A stretch of DNA of 64,000 nt from Aldrovandia affinis. Its lineage: Eukaryota; Chordata; Actinopteri; Notacanthiformes; Halosauridae. A program made the position numbers and the translations under genes. How positions within the stretch are numbered: position 1 is the stretch's first letter; each line of letters begins with the position of its first letter. The stretch is taken from contig JAINUG010000139.1 in the NCBI GenBank assembly GCA_029706075.1, positions 1,177,501 to 1,241,500 of the forward strand. The letters are read 5' to 3'. Shown piece by piece: positions 43,080 through 54,645 of this stretch. The notes under the pieces are model-generated. The model was given only the letters and a program-made list of their open reading frames with translations, was not told where the DNA came from and did no database searches.

Positions 43080-43740
43080 AAATGTCCTCACTTCCTCTCT
43101 CCAACAGCCTGAGCAACAATGTCCTCACTTCCTCTCTCCAACAGCTTGAGCAACAATGTCCTCACTCCTTCTCTCCAACAGCCTGAGCAACATTGTCCTC
43201 ACTTCATCTCTCCAACAGCCTGAGCCACAATGTCCTCACTTCCTCTCTCCAACAGATTGAGCAACATTGTCCTCACTTCCTCTCTCCAACAGCTTGAGCA
43301 ACAATGTCCTCACTTCCTCTCTCCAACAGCTTGAGCAACATTGTCCTCACTTACTCTCTCCAACAGCCTGAGCCACAATGTCCTCACTTCCTCTCTCCAA
43401 CAGCTTGAGCAACAATGTCCTCACTTCCTCTCTCCAACAGCCTGAGCCACAATGTCCTCACTTCCTCTCTCCAACAGCTTGAGCAACAATGTCCTCACTT
43501 ACTCTCTCCAACAGCCTGAGCCACAATGTCCTCACTTCCTCTCTCCAACAGCTTGAGCAACAATGTCCTCACTTCCTCTCTCCAACAGCCTGAGCCACAA
43601 TGTCCTCACTTCCTCTCTCCAACAGCTTGAGCAACAATGTCCTCACTTCTTCTCTCCAACAGCTTGAGCAACAATGTCCTCACTTCTTCTCTCCAACAGC
43701 CTGAGCCACAACGTTCTCACTTCCTCTCTCCCCCAGTCTG
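43080..43740. repeat. 37-bp minisatellite, about 18 units
   Basis: Unit close to AATGTCCTCACTTCCTCTCT plus CCAACAGCYTGAGCMAC. The CAGCTTGAGCAAC and CAGCCTGAGCCAC variants often alternate. The array has few indels. The pyrimidine-rich strand bias is strong. Confidence 0.95.
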
Positions 43741-44930
43741 AAGAATATTAATTTCAGCCCTCCTTAATAAACCCTCTCATCTGGGTTTTTGCCCCTTTCA
43801 TTTCCATCTTTGGCTCGCTCCCATCCACAAGCCACCCATGCAGCAGCCATAAAGGTCATAATGGCTTTTTCATACAAACCAGCTTAGGGAATCCAAATAT
43901 AAGTGATGGATAAATCCATCACACTGATATAATAGAGCCAGCAGAGCTGCTATCAATCAGGGGGCTGCCAGGTGATTCTCTCCTCTCAGAATGGATTGCA
44001 TTATGAGGACCATTTACAAACCCCGGGGAGCTGCAGAGGTCCCCATAGCTCAAAGTCAATTTTGCAGGCCCACTCTCCACTCCCAGACAATCTCCCTGTG
44101 CCCAAAACACACAATTTGTTTCCTCCATTCAATATGCAATATGCACTACAATATGCATAACTTACATGTGATTGGTTGCTTTCCCCTCCAAGGATTTGCA
44201 TTTCAATTAAGCAGTGACATGTTTATGTCGCATGCGTGTGTGTGTGTGTGTGTGTGTACTTTGCTATAAAATAACAATGTTTTATTGTGATTGACATTAG
44301 TAAGTCTAAGTCACTCCAAAAAAGTGGGGCACTTTTTTGTTAATTGTGATCTATATAAATACATAATGTCACCCGCTCAGAAAAATCTAACCCTGATGCA
44401 TTTTGCCCTCAAAAGCCACTGCAGTGGAATTCTCATATAATGCCACATCCCTGGAGAATTGCACACTGTGCCCCCGGCCACCTTCGCACACACCCCTCAT
44501 TGTGCAAAAAAACCCTCTCATTCATATCAGCTCAAACCAGCAATTGACTTCAATCTTCCAGATTAGCTGCACGTTGCAATAAGACTCAATGAGAAGTTGT
44601 AAGAGAGAGCAGCGATAACATGGACATTAAGTCATTAAATGAGCATTAAGAGATTGCCTCAGGTTGTATCTGGACTGTAGATTTGTATGAAACCAGATCA
44701 AGACTCAATCAGAATTTAAGGTCCGCCATTTCATGCAGTGGGAAGCATGATATTGACTTGTCAACTATAAACTTGTAATGACATTCCCACAGTAAAAGGC
44801 CAGCCAGGTCTTCATTCAACTGTAATGTTTTTATTCAATTGCAATACCAGCTGTGGGTAGACTATTCATTTGCAGGTACAAGGGACAGTGAACTCTCATA
44901 TTAGTGAACATGCTCTAAAATAGCCACGTG
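43741..44930. other. unique sequence with a (TG)n run
   Basis: (TG)n at about 44235-44258. The block 44500-44760 is non-repetitive and even in composition; no coding exon was seen. It may be conserved noncoding DNA, which cannot be tested here. Confidence 0.4.
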
Positions 44931-45540
44931 GTGAACCAATACAGGACGCGACAAACAAATCCCCTCGAGTCTCAAACAAAATACTGGATTTATTTAGGAC
45001 AAATTACAGATAATGAACATACTCACAGGTCATCGAAGGAATATACTAAAAATAAATAAAACAGACTAGCTAAACCCAAGCCGTAGACAAGACAGATTCT
45101 AACCTCTCTCCCGTATACATCCGAAGGACGTTCTTCCGCAAACTGCTTCCCCTACTCTAGCTTGACTAGCTATCCAAAAGTACATAAGAAAAGGTATGAC
45201 ACAAGACAAGGCGGACCAGCAAGTGAAGCAAAAATCTTTGCAAGTTTCTCAAAACACAGCTGAATGGCACAAAATCACAGAAGGCAAAAATTGTGGCGTT
45301 CTCTCTCTTCTTTTCTTCTTCCCCCCCTCCCCTCCCTTGTAAACGCCAGACAGGGGTGTGGCCAGATGAGGACAGTGCAGTTGAGGATGGTCCAATCAGG
45401 TCCAGGGTGATCGCCCGAGCCCGAGCATGGCCTCAGACAGCAATCAAACACCTGTTATTCTCAAGGTCAAATAAGTTAAACCATAACAATGGGGTTTGCA
45501 CTACAATACTGTATGCTTTAATTGACACTAGTTAGTCTAC
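44931..45540 (-). repeat. LTR-like fragment, tentative
   Basis: On the minus strand AAATAAATCCAGTATTTTGT is followed about 50 bases later by the end of the similarity-like block, the usual layout of an LTR polyadenylation signal. No partner LTR or coding sequence was found. Confidence 0.3.
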
Positions 45541-47439
45541 ATAAATGAACCTTTAGATTTAGGGAAAAAAAAACTCCAATAAAGAAACATAGCTAGTAGG
45601 TTCAAGATACCATTGCACGGTGGATATTTACAGCCACGGACTAAGACTATTCCAAAGTGTAACATAGACACATGCCCACTCCACACTGGGCACTACGCTA
45701 GTACAGTGAGGATGAAAACTGTGGGTTTTTAGCTGACTGAGTAGATAATAAGGTAGCAAACAATACAAACAATTGTGTCGCCACTTGCACTGTGTTTATG
45801 CATGACAAAAATTGGGCTGTTTTTATTTTAAAATGACGATGCCACAACAGAGAAATGTGGCTGTTTGTATCCTGGACATTTATGATTTCAGGATAATGTT
45901 TTCACTCCAAAACATGAATCCAACTCAAAACTAGTAACCAGTGTTCCCTTCTGTCCTTTCAGTAGAGGTCAATTGACTGCACAAACCATTGCATTCTCTC
46001 TAAAACATTAACTTGCTTTGCCCCTTGCTCAAAATGTATGAATTACCCAATAAATGGATCTTCCCTTGGCCAACATTTCAAAGTAACACATTTACAATAA
46101 GAGTTTTTAAATTTTAAGAATACTTCCTTTTGCTGTAAAAAAAAGTGATATATGTTAACTTGATGATGGAAACATTTACTAAGAGACAGATTAAGTTAAT
46201 CATTTAAGAATTTTAAGATCATAGGTGTGTGTGCCAGGTTTTATTTTGACAAAGAGTTCATTTTGAAAACAAAGAGTTCTGTCAACGGTAAATAAAGAAA
46301 AATAACTTCCAGTTCCAACCACCAACTCCCTCTTATCCATCCACCCAATCACCGCACCACCCCGCTGGACCCCAACCCCCATCACAAGCCCTACTCCATA
46401 CACCCTCCACCCATCCCAGTCCCCTGTACAAATCACCACACCACCCCCAGTACACCCAGCCATGAAACTCACTTTTGAAAGTATTTCCGAACGGTCATGT
46501 TTATGTGCTGCTGCTGAGGCTTGCTCCTACCAGAGCTTTATACATGAAAGGGGATTATAAAATCTATGGCAGCTAGAGACATTTAATTTGGGTCCCTGCT
46601 GTTCTCCCTCAGTGGGAGGCACACAGCAGTAATGCAGTTAACACCAGCCAGAGGGTACACAGTTCTACAGGCATAACTCTGCCGGGCCAAAGCCGGCCTG
46701 GAAACACAATTCTTAAAGGTCAATAACACAATTGCGAGAGATCGGAAATAAATTGCCACGTTCAGCACATAGACCCCTCAAAAGAAATAGGTTATTTATG
46801 AGCCCCTGGTGCTAATGCAAGGGCACTGGACCCCAATGGGAAGGGATAGTCTGGTGAATAACTGGAGCAGATAGCGCATGCTATTTCACTCCGTAATGAA
46901 ATCATGTTGTCCTTTTCATTAAATTAAGGAGCCGAGGGGAGGCAGAGCTACTCTTTACTCGGCATGAGCAGAATTGATTCTGCTCATTTCTGGGAAGTGG
47001 GTGTGGAGACAAGGAGTGGGGTGGGGATTTTGTTGAGATTAACTAATTAATTCTCTAGCTACCTAGCTCATTTTTATTCTTTTTCAGGTAGGTAGCGACA
47101 GTATAAGGTGAAAATTTATTAGCTTGCTGGTCACCTTGCTGCAGGTCAGCACGGGGCTCAGACAGATAATGGTGTTCACTGTCAGATGGCATGGCACCTC
47201 CATGCTGACCGCAGTGTGAGAACATGCCTGAGGAAGGCGTCGGTCTGGACAGGGGAGTCAGGGTGATTAACGGCCATGCCTGCTCGCAGGGCAGCCGGGG
47301 CGCACAGCTGTACCGCATGCTCTAAATGTACCTGTGTACTTAAAGCTGCTCTGACCCCTCAGCAGGGGGCTGGAACACAGGAGCGGAAAGCACAAGAAAC
47401 TCTGACAGAAAAAGAAACATCCTGCTGTTAAGTTCTTGG
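45541..47439. other. no gene recognised
   Basis: Unique-looking sequence. The block 46560-46990 is balanced in composition and lacks repeats. Short open frames carry no family motifs. Confidence 0.4.
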
Positions 47440-47960
47440 CATTATCTGAAATCTTGGCATTATCTTGGACCCAAATCTACCTTTAAAAAAACATAAAGAA
47501 AATGGCAAACAAACTATTGTCAAACTTCAGATTTCTGAGACACTGCCTTTCAACTGCAGCAGAGATGGTTTATATGCACACTATGATTTCTTTTCTCACA
47601 TAGCATACTGCATAACAAGTTGGTCTCAAGCTAGAGAAACTGCAATAAAGCCACTCTTTACCAACGTACTTATAATGTTTTTAATGTTCAAGCACTTAGT
47701 CAGTACTACCATTGCAAGATGCAATCCCAATCAAGATCAATTTAACTTATTGGATACTTTTAGGTTTTATTCTGATGCACATCCCATGTTTAAAAATGTC
47801 CACAAATTGGCTCCCCCACTCTATTTCTTCTAAACTGTATTGGAATACCTTATACTTTTTCTTATAATTCTTGTATACTATCAACTTTTTGTACTTTCTA
47901 AATACAATGCATTTTATATTTTTTGTTTTTATTTTTTGATACATACTTTTATCCTCCTGT
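47440..47960 (+). mobile_element. jockey-superfamily LINE C-terminal fragment
   Basis: The frame 47465-47833 contains DFFSHIAYCITSWSQA, then AIKPLF and KNVHKLAPPLY, the LINE C-terminal region. Both flanks are lost and the reading is decayed. Confidence 0.6.
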
Positions 47961-48089
47961 AGATTATTGGGGACAGGTGCTGGAAATGAGCCTTTGGCTA
48001 TAAGTACTAAATACAATGCATCTGATGCTTAATTTTAACATTATGCCAATGCTTTTGCTATATCCCTTACAAATAAATCCAGAAGTGGG

Positions 48090-48420
48090 CATAAACACAG
48101 CAGATGACATTTAATATTGCTAAATGTCAGTTATGCATGTGGGAAATAAAGATTTAAGACATGAGTATTTTATGGGAGGAGAAAAATTCTAATATGTTCA
48201 ATTTGAAAAATACTTGTAGTATTTATACTTGGGCTGTAGTTGATCAAAGTCTATCTGCATCTAAGCTGTGTGCTGTAGTAGTGGAAAAGTCCAATAGGAT
48301 GCTGGGATACATAGCAAAATGTATTGAGTATATATCAAAGGAGGTTATATTGATGTTATATAATGCCTAATAAGAATTAAGATGCTTATTTCAACCTATT
48401 CAACACCTATTCAAGCAGAA
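48090..48420 (+). mobile_element. LINE RT C-terminal fragment, second family
   Basis: Frames show FNIAKCQL and then AVVDQSLSASKLCAVVVEKS and NRMLGYIAKCIEYISKEVIL, typical of the region after RT motif C in a jockey-like LINE. It ends where the Maui-like fragment begins. Confidence 0.68.
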
Positions 48421-48469
48421 CAAGAGGGCCCAAGTGGAAATTAGTTCAAGGTCAATTCTGCAGTGATAT

Positions 48470-49680
48470 TGGTTCTACCAGGTGGCCTGGAGAGGATCCC
48501 TCTCCTCTCCCCACACCCTCTCTACCGGAGTCCCGCAGGGCTCGGTGCTAGGCCCCATCCTATTCTCCCTGTACACCAAGTCGCTCGGTTCTATTATTTC
48601 TGCTCACGGTTTTTCCTATCACTGTTATGCCGATGACACTCAACTCTTTCTCTCCTTCTCTCCATCTGAGACCCAGGTCCCGGCACGGATCTCTGCATGC
48701 CTGGCTGACGAATGGATGTCCTCCCACCACCTGAAGCTGAACCTGGGGAAGACAGAGCTGCTCTTCCTCCCAGCGAAGGGCTCCTCGATGATTGATGCGT
48801 CAATCACCGTGGAAGGCTCCATAGTGTCTCCATCTCAGTCTGCCAGGAGTCTTGGAGTGACCCTGGACAACCAGCTGTGCTTCTCGGGCCACATTGCAGC
48901 GATCACTCAGACCTGCCGATTCTCCCTCCACAACATCCGGAGGATCCGACCGTTCCTCATCCAGAGGCCACACAAGTCCTGGTCCAGGCCCTGGTGATCT
49001 CACGTCTGGACTACTGCAATTCCTTGCTGGCAGACCTGCCGGCCTGTGCCATCAAGCCACTGCAAGTCCAGAATGCTGCTGCTCGTCTGGTGTTCAACCA
49101 GCCGACGTTCACCCACGTCACCCCTCTACTCTCCTCTCCGCACTGGCTCCCCATCGCAGCACGCATCGAATTCAAATCACTGGTGCTTGCTTTTCAAGCA
49201 GCTAGAGGTACTGCTCCCCCATACCTCCAGTCACTCATCACTCCCTATACCTCAGCCAGACCCCTCTGCTCAGCCTCCTCTGGCAAACTGACTGCCCCAT
49301 CCCTCCGGGCACCTGGCAGCCGCTCCTCGCGGTCTTGTCTCTTCTCTGTCGTGACCCCTCGCTGGTGGAACAACCTTCCGTAATCGGTCGGTCAGGACTT
49401 GCGATCTTCCGCAAGAGACTCAAAACCCACCTTTTCAGACTCCACTACCACTGAATTATATACACCGAGCTAATTGTCATCACCACTGCCTACTTGCTCA
49501 ACACAATATACCCCTGCTTACTCATTTAATAAAAAAATAAAATAAAACATTTTTTACTAACCTTTTCCTTCCCAGTGTTACAGGTATGGTACGCAGCTGC
49601 CTGCAATGATGTCTATCGCTGTATTACTGCACTGATCTCTTGCGCAAACTATGATTGTTCCTACCATGTACTTTCAATCT
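48470..49680 (+). mobile_element. L2/Maui-like LINE 3' half
   Basis: It starts within RT motif B ([20 protein letters not shown]), has [13 protein letters not shown] (intact motif C), NLGKTELLFLPAKG, TVEGSIVS.SQSARSLGVT and the C-terminus to 49383, then a 3' UTR. Two shifts split it (near 48960 and 49065), and a CTGG-type deletion shortens motif C to thumb spacing. Closest relative of 15880-18868, but without that copy's internal deletion or motif C mutation. Confidence 0.8.
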
Positions 49681-50878
49681 AGAGGGAACTACAACACAGA
49701 TTGACCACTAAAATGTGTACCCTCTTTACCAAAGAGCATACAATTTGTTTTTAGAAAACAAGGTCACAGCACACCGAGTTGACAACAGTTTAGATATTTT
49801 TTCAAAGACAGTGATTGTCATCTTGTTCTTTATGATATTGTGATATTGGGGTACACACAAAGTTAAAAGAATGATGACTCAGAGGTAACTCTTCCAAAAG
49901 CAACGTCTTTCACAATTGCACTGCAGGTGCGCTACCGTCACAAAACTTCTGGAACGGTGGTGGAAGTTTCCCACCTCCCACCTGGATTAATGTTAGGATC
50001 CGCACATTGCGCTTTGACAACAAAACGAGAGCCCTCAGTGTTCTTGTACTCAGATTAAAAAAAGTAATGGAAATGTTCGCCTTTTTCTTTCTGCCAAGTT
50101 CATCTTGGACCCAAAGTGGATATTCAAACCGCAAAGCTGGGAATTGTACATCCACTGCATAGCTTTATCAAAAGCGTATGGTATTTTCATACATATCAGA
50201 TATAATCACACATATACTCTGCACACAAAATGAACATGGTCCCAGGCTATACACTTCCCCAGGCTGGCCTCCAGTCACTTGTGCCGAAAGGTGAGAGAGG
50301 ATTGGAGCGGTCGGAGGTTAGTAGACAGTGTGTCCAATGACAGGATATGGCATATTGACATTTTGTGATGATCTTTAGGCCCAGTAAATGCAGTTTACAC
50401 AAATATGACTGATATCCTATCGCACACCAACCATTACATCATTTTTTTGAAGAATAAAATAAATGTATGTTGGTGAGTTTGATTTATTCATTGGCTGAGT
50501 GATTCGCAGTGGTTTGAGTCACCTGGTTACCGTGAGCGATGACAGTCCCACCCAAGCCGAAAAGGCAGGCCATCCATCTCCTGCTCCACACACAAACCAC
50601 ATTAGTCTGGGAAATAAAACTACATTCGCAACCTCAGATAACATCAATAAAAGCCCCTGAAAACAGAGACACACACACACATCTGCAATACCCTCCCACC
50701 TCTCCACAGCTTTCACAAAACTTTCACACAGTGACTATCAGAGAATTCTGTGTGAGAAAGTGTTTTACAGTGTGTGTGCAATGAACTGTGAGTGTGTGTC
50801 TGTGTTTGTTAGTAAGTGTGCTCATGTGAGATACAGTAAGTATGTGTGCACATGAATGTATATTTGTGTATTAGTGTG
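49681..50878. other. no gene recognised
   Basis: An 81-codon minus-strand frame at 50155-49910 has a protein-like composition but no recognisable motif. A TG-rich stretch starts near 50770. Confidence 0.4.
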
Positions 50879-50879
50879 G

Positions 50880-50912
<33 letters not shown>
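50879..50912. repeat. (TG)n microsatellite
   Basis: About 16 TG units with one flanking interruption. Confidence 0.92.
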
Positions 50913-50916
<4 letters not shown>

Positions 50917-50934
50917 TGAGAGAGTGGCTCTGTG

Positions 50935-51085
50935 GTTTTGTGTGGCTCAGTAGGTAGATTATGGTGCTGACAATGCTTAGGTTGTGGGTTTGATTACTAT
51001 TGGGGCCACATACACTGAAAAATTTATGCATTCATTACTGTAAGTCGCTTTGGATAAAAGAGTCTGCTAAATGGCATATATACTG
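50935..51085 (+). mobile_element. tRNA-headed SINE with L2-type tail
   Basis: TGGCTCAGTAGG (A box) at about 50943 and the diverged B box GGGTTTGATTACT near 50987 are followed by a short body. It ends TAAGTCGCTTTGGATAAAAG then TCTGCTAAATG, the tail shared with fish L2-like LINEs. Confidence 0.82.
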
Positions 51086-53167
51086 TATATAGTGAGAGAG
51101 ATGGTATGCTTGTTAATAGGTTAATAAAAGTTTAAGTGTGTGCACAAGCATTTGTGATTGTATCCAAGTATTTTAGAGAGTATGTGTATATGAGCATCTA
51201 TGTTTGTGAATTTATGTATGCATGTGTGTGTGACATTGTGCACATTGATAGTTTACGTGTGTGTGTGGTAGTGTGAGATGGTTTTATTGGAGTTTTTTAA
51301 ACAAAGATTTGGGAGAGAAATTATCAGACGCTTCCCTCGACCAGCTGAAACTAATCTTTCCAAAAGGTATAAAACTCCACTTACCTTTCTCCCATTGTGC
51401 TAAGCTATTTCCGACATCCCACCACCTCCTCATCTCCCCCTTGTTCCATGTTAACCTTAATTTTAATTCTCTCTCCCTTTTTCTTTGATGTCCAATAGGG
51501 GGGTTACATAAGTTAAATGACAATGATTACATTTAACTTCAAATTTTAGAACACTTAACTTGCGTGAACCAACGTGATATCCACAGCTGAACTTATTTAC
51601 GTGCCCCTGCTGCAAATAGATTGTTTTATTTGTTCGTCTTACTAGATTTTTTAACACTGTAGGGCTCGTTGCTAATTTTATACCAAAATGTACCACCTCT
51701 TCAAAGAAAAACTTTGCAGAATTGTCTGACACACTACACATCTGATACATCAGACATATGCATGTCAACGAACATAAACATTGCGCTGTCATTCTCATGT
51801 GCCTAATTAAGTGGTAGTTGAATGATTAACTGAGATGATTGTCACAATTCACTGAATGATTGTTTGACACAAGTTGAAATGGAGACTTCATTGCCCCCTT
51901 GGAGGTGGAGGACTGAAATGCATGCAAGATAACAACCCCTGATTTCTTTTTGCCCCTAATTATACTCCATGAAATACATTAGGAATATACTATAATTCAT
52001 TATATACATCACAAATATATTACGCTTTATTAAATATATTAGGAATATATCATTATTTATTAATATTATATGATTTTCTTTGTCAAATATTATCCACTCC
52101 AGGCAAACTTCCTGTAGCGCCGTCAGAGAATCTAAAGAAAGGGAGATCACCATGCTCAAAATGTACCAACTTTTACCTTGGTGAATACAATGAGGAGAGG
52201 GGGATATTACACCAGAGCTTGAAATTAGTATGTGCTCAGCTGCCAGATGTGGATAAAAATATTATCACTCGGGGCTAAAGCTTAATATTTGTACATGTAC
52301 GTACATTTTTTATCAGTTTTCATTGTTCTTGCTGTTCATTTTAATTCAACATCTATCACTGTTCTCAGAGGCTACAATTTTAATAAATGAAAATGGCATT
52401 GTCTTCTTTGAACTAATAACATCAGCAGGCAATTGCTGCTGATGTGCCTGGAATAAAATAGGCAAATAAGCTTGCAAATATGTTTGTTATAAACGTACAA
52501 AAAAATCCCAATTTTGCATTCATCTCGACGCCTCCTGTCAGTCTTCACAATAAACTGTGCGCTTTCTTTTCAGACGCAAATGATTTTCCTTTGGGCTACA
52601 ATTTCAGCGGTTGAGAAATTTTGCCAAACATTCTGGGTAAAGCTAGAAGATAAAGTACAAACACGAAATGGACTGATACAGAACAGCACTAAAGAACCTC
52701 AAGCAGTGGCATCAGCACACTCGTTACAGCTCTGTGGATTGTTGTTTTTGCATATTCAAATAGCATAACATTACTAGCAATATGGTAAATAGCAATTAAG
52801 ATTTCTCTCTGCTTGTTCATTAAGAATAAATAACACATATGTGTTCAGGGCTGATTAGGTCCCAGCTGATTCCATGGATTCCTCACTGCTGTGTGAAAAG
52901 CCTATGGGGGGATGGACACATTTATTTCAGCTTATTAAGGGTTATTATTCTCTGGACACAGCCCATGACATGTTCAGGGTGGCGATGAAGCTGAAAACTC
53001 CATACATAAGACAAAAGAGGAATGGAAGTTTCCAGTTTCAAGTGCAATTAGTTAGGACGGCATTTTTCCACATTGAAGGAGGCATTGTGCTCACTGAATG
53101 AAAATTGGATGTATTTTCCCCATCTAGTCCCATTGTCCAATGGTAATCATTAAAATTCTACAAAACA
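51086..53167. other. no gene recognised
   Basis: TG-rich at first, then unique. 51950-52080 is TA-rich with repeated ATATTAGGAATATA-like wording. 52510-53100 is balanced, non-repetitive DNA without clear exons. Confidence 0.4.
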
Positions 53168-53185
53168 TCAATGTGTGTTTGTGTG

Positions 53186-53222
<37 letters not shown>

Positions 53223-53330
53223 CTGTGTGTTTGTGTATCTGTGCGTGTGTGTTTGTGTGTGTTTTTGCCCGTGTTTGTGTTTGTGTGTATATGTATCTGT
53301 GTATGTGCCTGTGTGTACTGCCTACATCTC
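53168..53330. repeat. imperfect (TG)n tract
   Basis: Long TG-rich run with C, A and T interruptions. The cysteine/valine-rich open frames across it are artefacts. Confidence 0.92.
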
Positions 53331-54224
53331 ATCTCCTCTTCAGCCTAATCATCATCTCCTCTGAGTATAGCTGTGCGGAGGATTATTTACATCTCCCAGG
53401 AGCTCATCATCCACCTCGGTTGGCTTTCAGTTGCTCTGTTGTTGGTCTTAAAGGAGAACTTATACTTTGGTGAAACTTCCATTTTCATTGAAAGTGCTGC
53501 TGTGAGATGAGTTTTTGTTGTTGTTGCCACATCACAGGATCAGGATCCCAGTTGATTTAGAAACAAATGAAAACATTTGTCAGCAGTTAAGTAGGTGCTA
53601 GCCTGTATGCACAGCCTTAATGTTTCCTGTGCCCCTTTCCTAGTTCAGGTTTAAGGCACTCTTGAGTGCCATGATAATATCTCAAACCTTCCATATTTCT
53701 GTACAATATGCCACAAATATACCACAAGCTAAATTAGTCATTTTTTCTTCGATAATGTTCTATTTCATTGATTTCAATAAAACTGGGATTATAAGGTTAG
53801 AGACAGGCGAACATCTTTATTTTCTCAAAATATTTTTTTTTTTAGGCCACACCTTTCCTGTTTCCTGGATTTTCAATGTTGGTTTGATTGAATCTGGATT
53901 AAACTCTTTAAAAAGTCTTGTCAGAATTGCATTTGTCCACATTTAGTTTGTTTGATTCTAGGCCTTCGTGAGGCTGGAAAACATAAAAAAAGCTAAAGAT
54001 TTAACTCAGGATTTTCAATAAATAATATGTGCTTACAAATCTCTTTCTGGACAGAAAGAACTACAATGCAGAGAGAGTCTTATTAATATAGTGTCTCTAT
54101 TCTTAATATTTTGATATTAATATAATATTTACTATCCTGCAATCAAATAAAAAATACTACTACTTGTAGTAGTAGTACGTATAATAGACATTATAACATC
54201 AAGTGGTTGTTCGTTTACTCTTGC
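53331..54224. other. no gene recognised
   Basis: Unique-looking sequence with a T-run at 53830-53843; nothing else stands out. Confidence 0.4.
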
Positions 54225-54285
54225 TGAATGCACTTTTTGTAAGTCGCTTTGGACAAAAGCGTCTGCTAAATGATTGTATTGTATG
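54225..54285 (+). mobile_element. SINE 3' tail fragment
   Basis: GTAAGTCGCTTTGGACAAAA followed by GCGTCTGCTAAATG is the same tail as at 51040-51075. The head is missing. Confidence 0.7.
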
Positions 54286-54289
54286 GTAT

Positions 54290-54572
54290 AGTACCGTATA
54301 TGTACTGTGGTGTCCCTAGGGGTTGGGCAACACTCACGGACCTTTGCAGAGGGCGTAGGCAGGGTAAATAACCCGGAGGAGGCAGTATATAAACAAAACA
54401 ATAATTTATTAAACAAATACTCTTGACAAAAAACACACAAAACAAAGGACGGGGTATTCGGGGAATCCAACACACATCAAGTCCACAGTCCTACTCGTCG
54501 TCGTTGTCCGTAATCCAGTGTCAAAGTCCAGGTCCGTTCCGCAATCCAGGTCCGTAGTCAATATCCAATATC
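54290..54572 (-). repeat. LTR-like fragment, tentative
   Basis: The minus strand carries TAATAAATTATTGTTTTG and then about 90 bases with GGGACACCACAGTAC near the end, similar in layout to LTR 3' ends. It lies between two SINE pieces. No partner was found. Confidence 0.3.
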
Positions 54573-54645
54573 CAATGGGTTTGAGTCCCTTTAGAACCAC
54601 ATATACTGAAAATTGTATGCATTCACTACTTAAAATAAACCTTGG
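54573..54645 (+). mobile_element. SINE body fragment
   Basis: GGGTTTGAGTCCCTTTAGAA and CACATATACTGAAAATTGTA match the B-box-to-body part of the SINE at 50935-51085, without its tail. Confidence 0.6.

Noticed and set aside
25111..43740. CRISPR-like regular repeats
   Set aside because: The arrays are contiguous minisatellites without unique spacers, in a eukaryotic genome.
49910..50155. 81-codon minus-strand ORF with protein-like composition
   Set aside because: No family motif, no splice signals at its edges, and no supporting neighbour; kept only as a remark in the interval entry.
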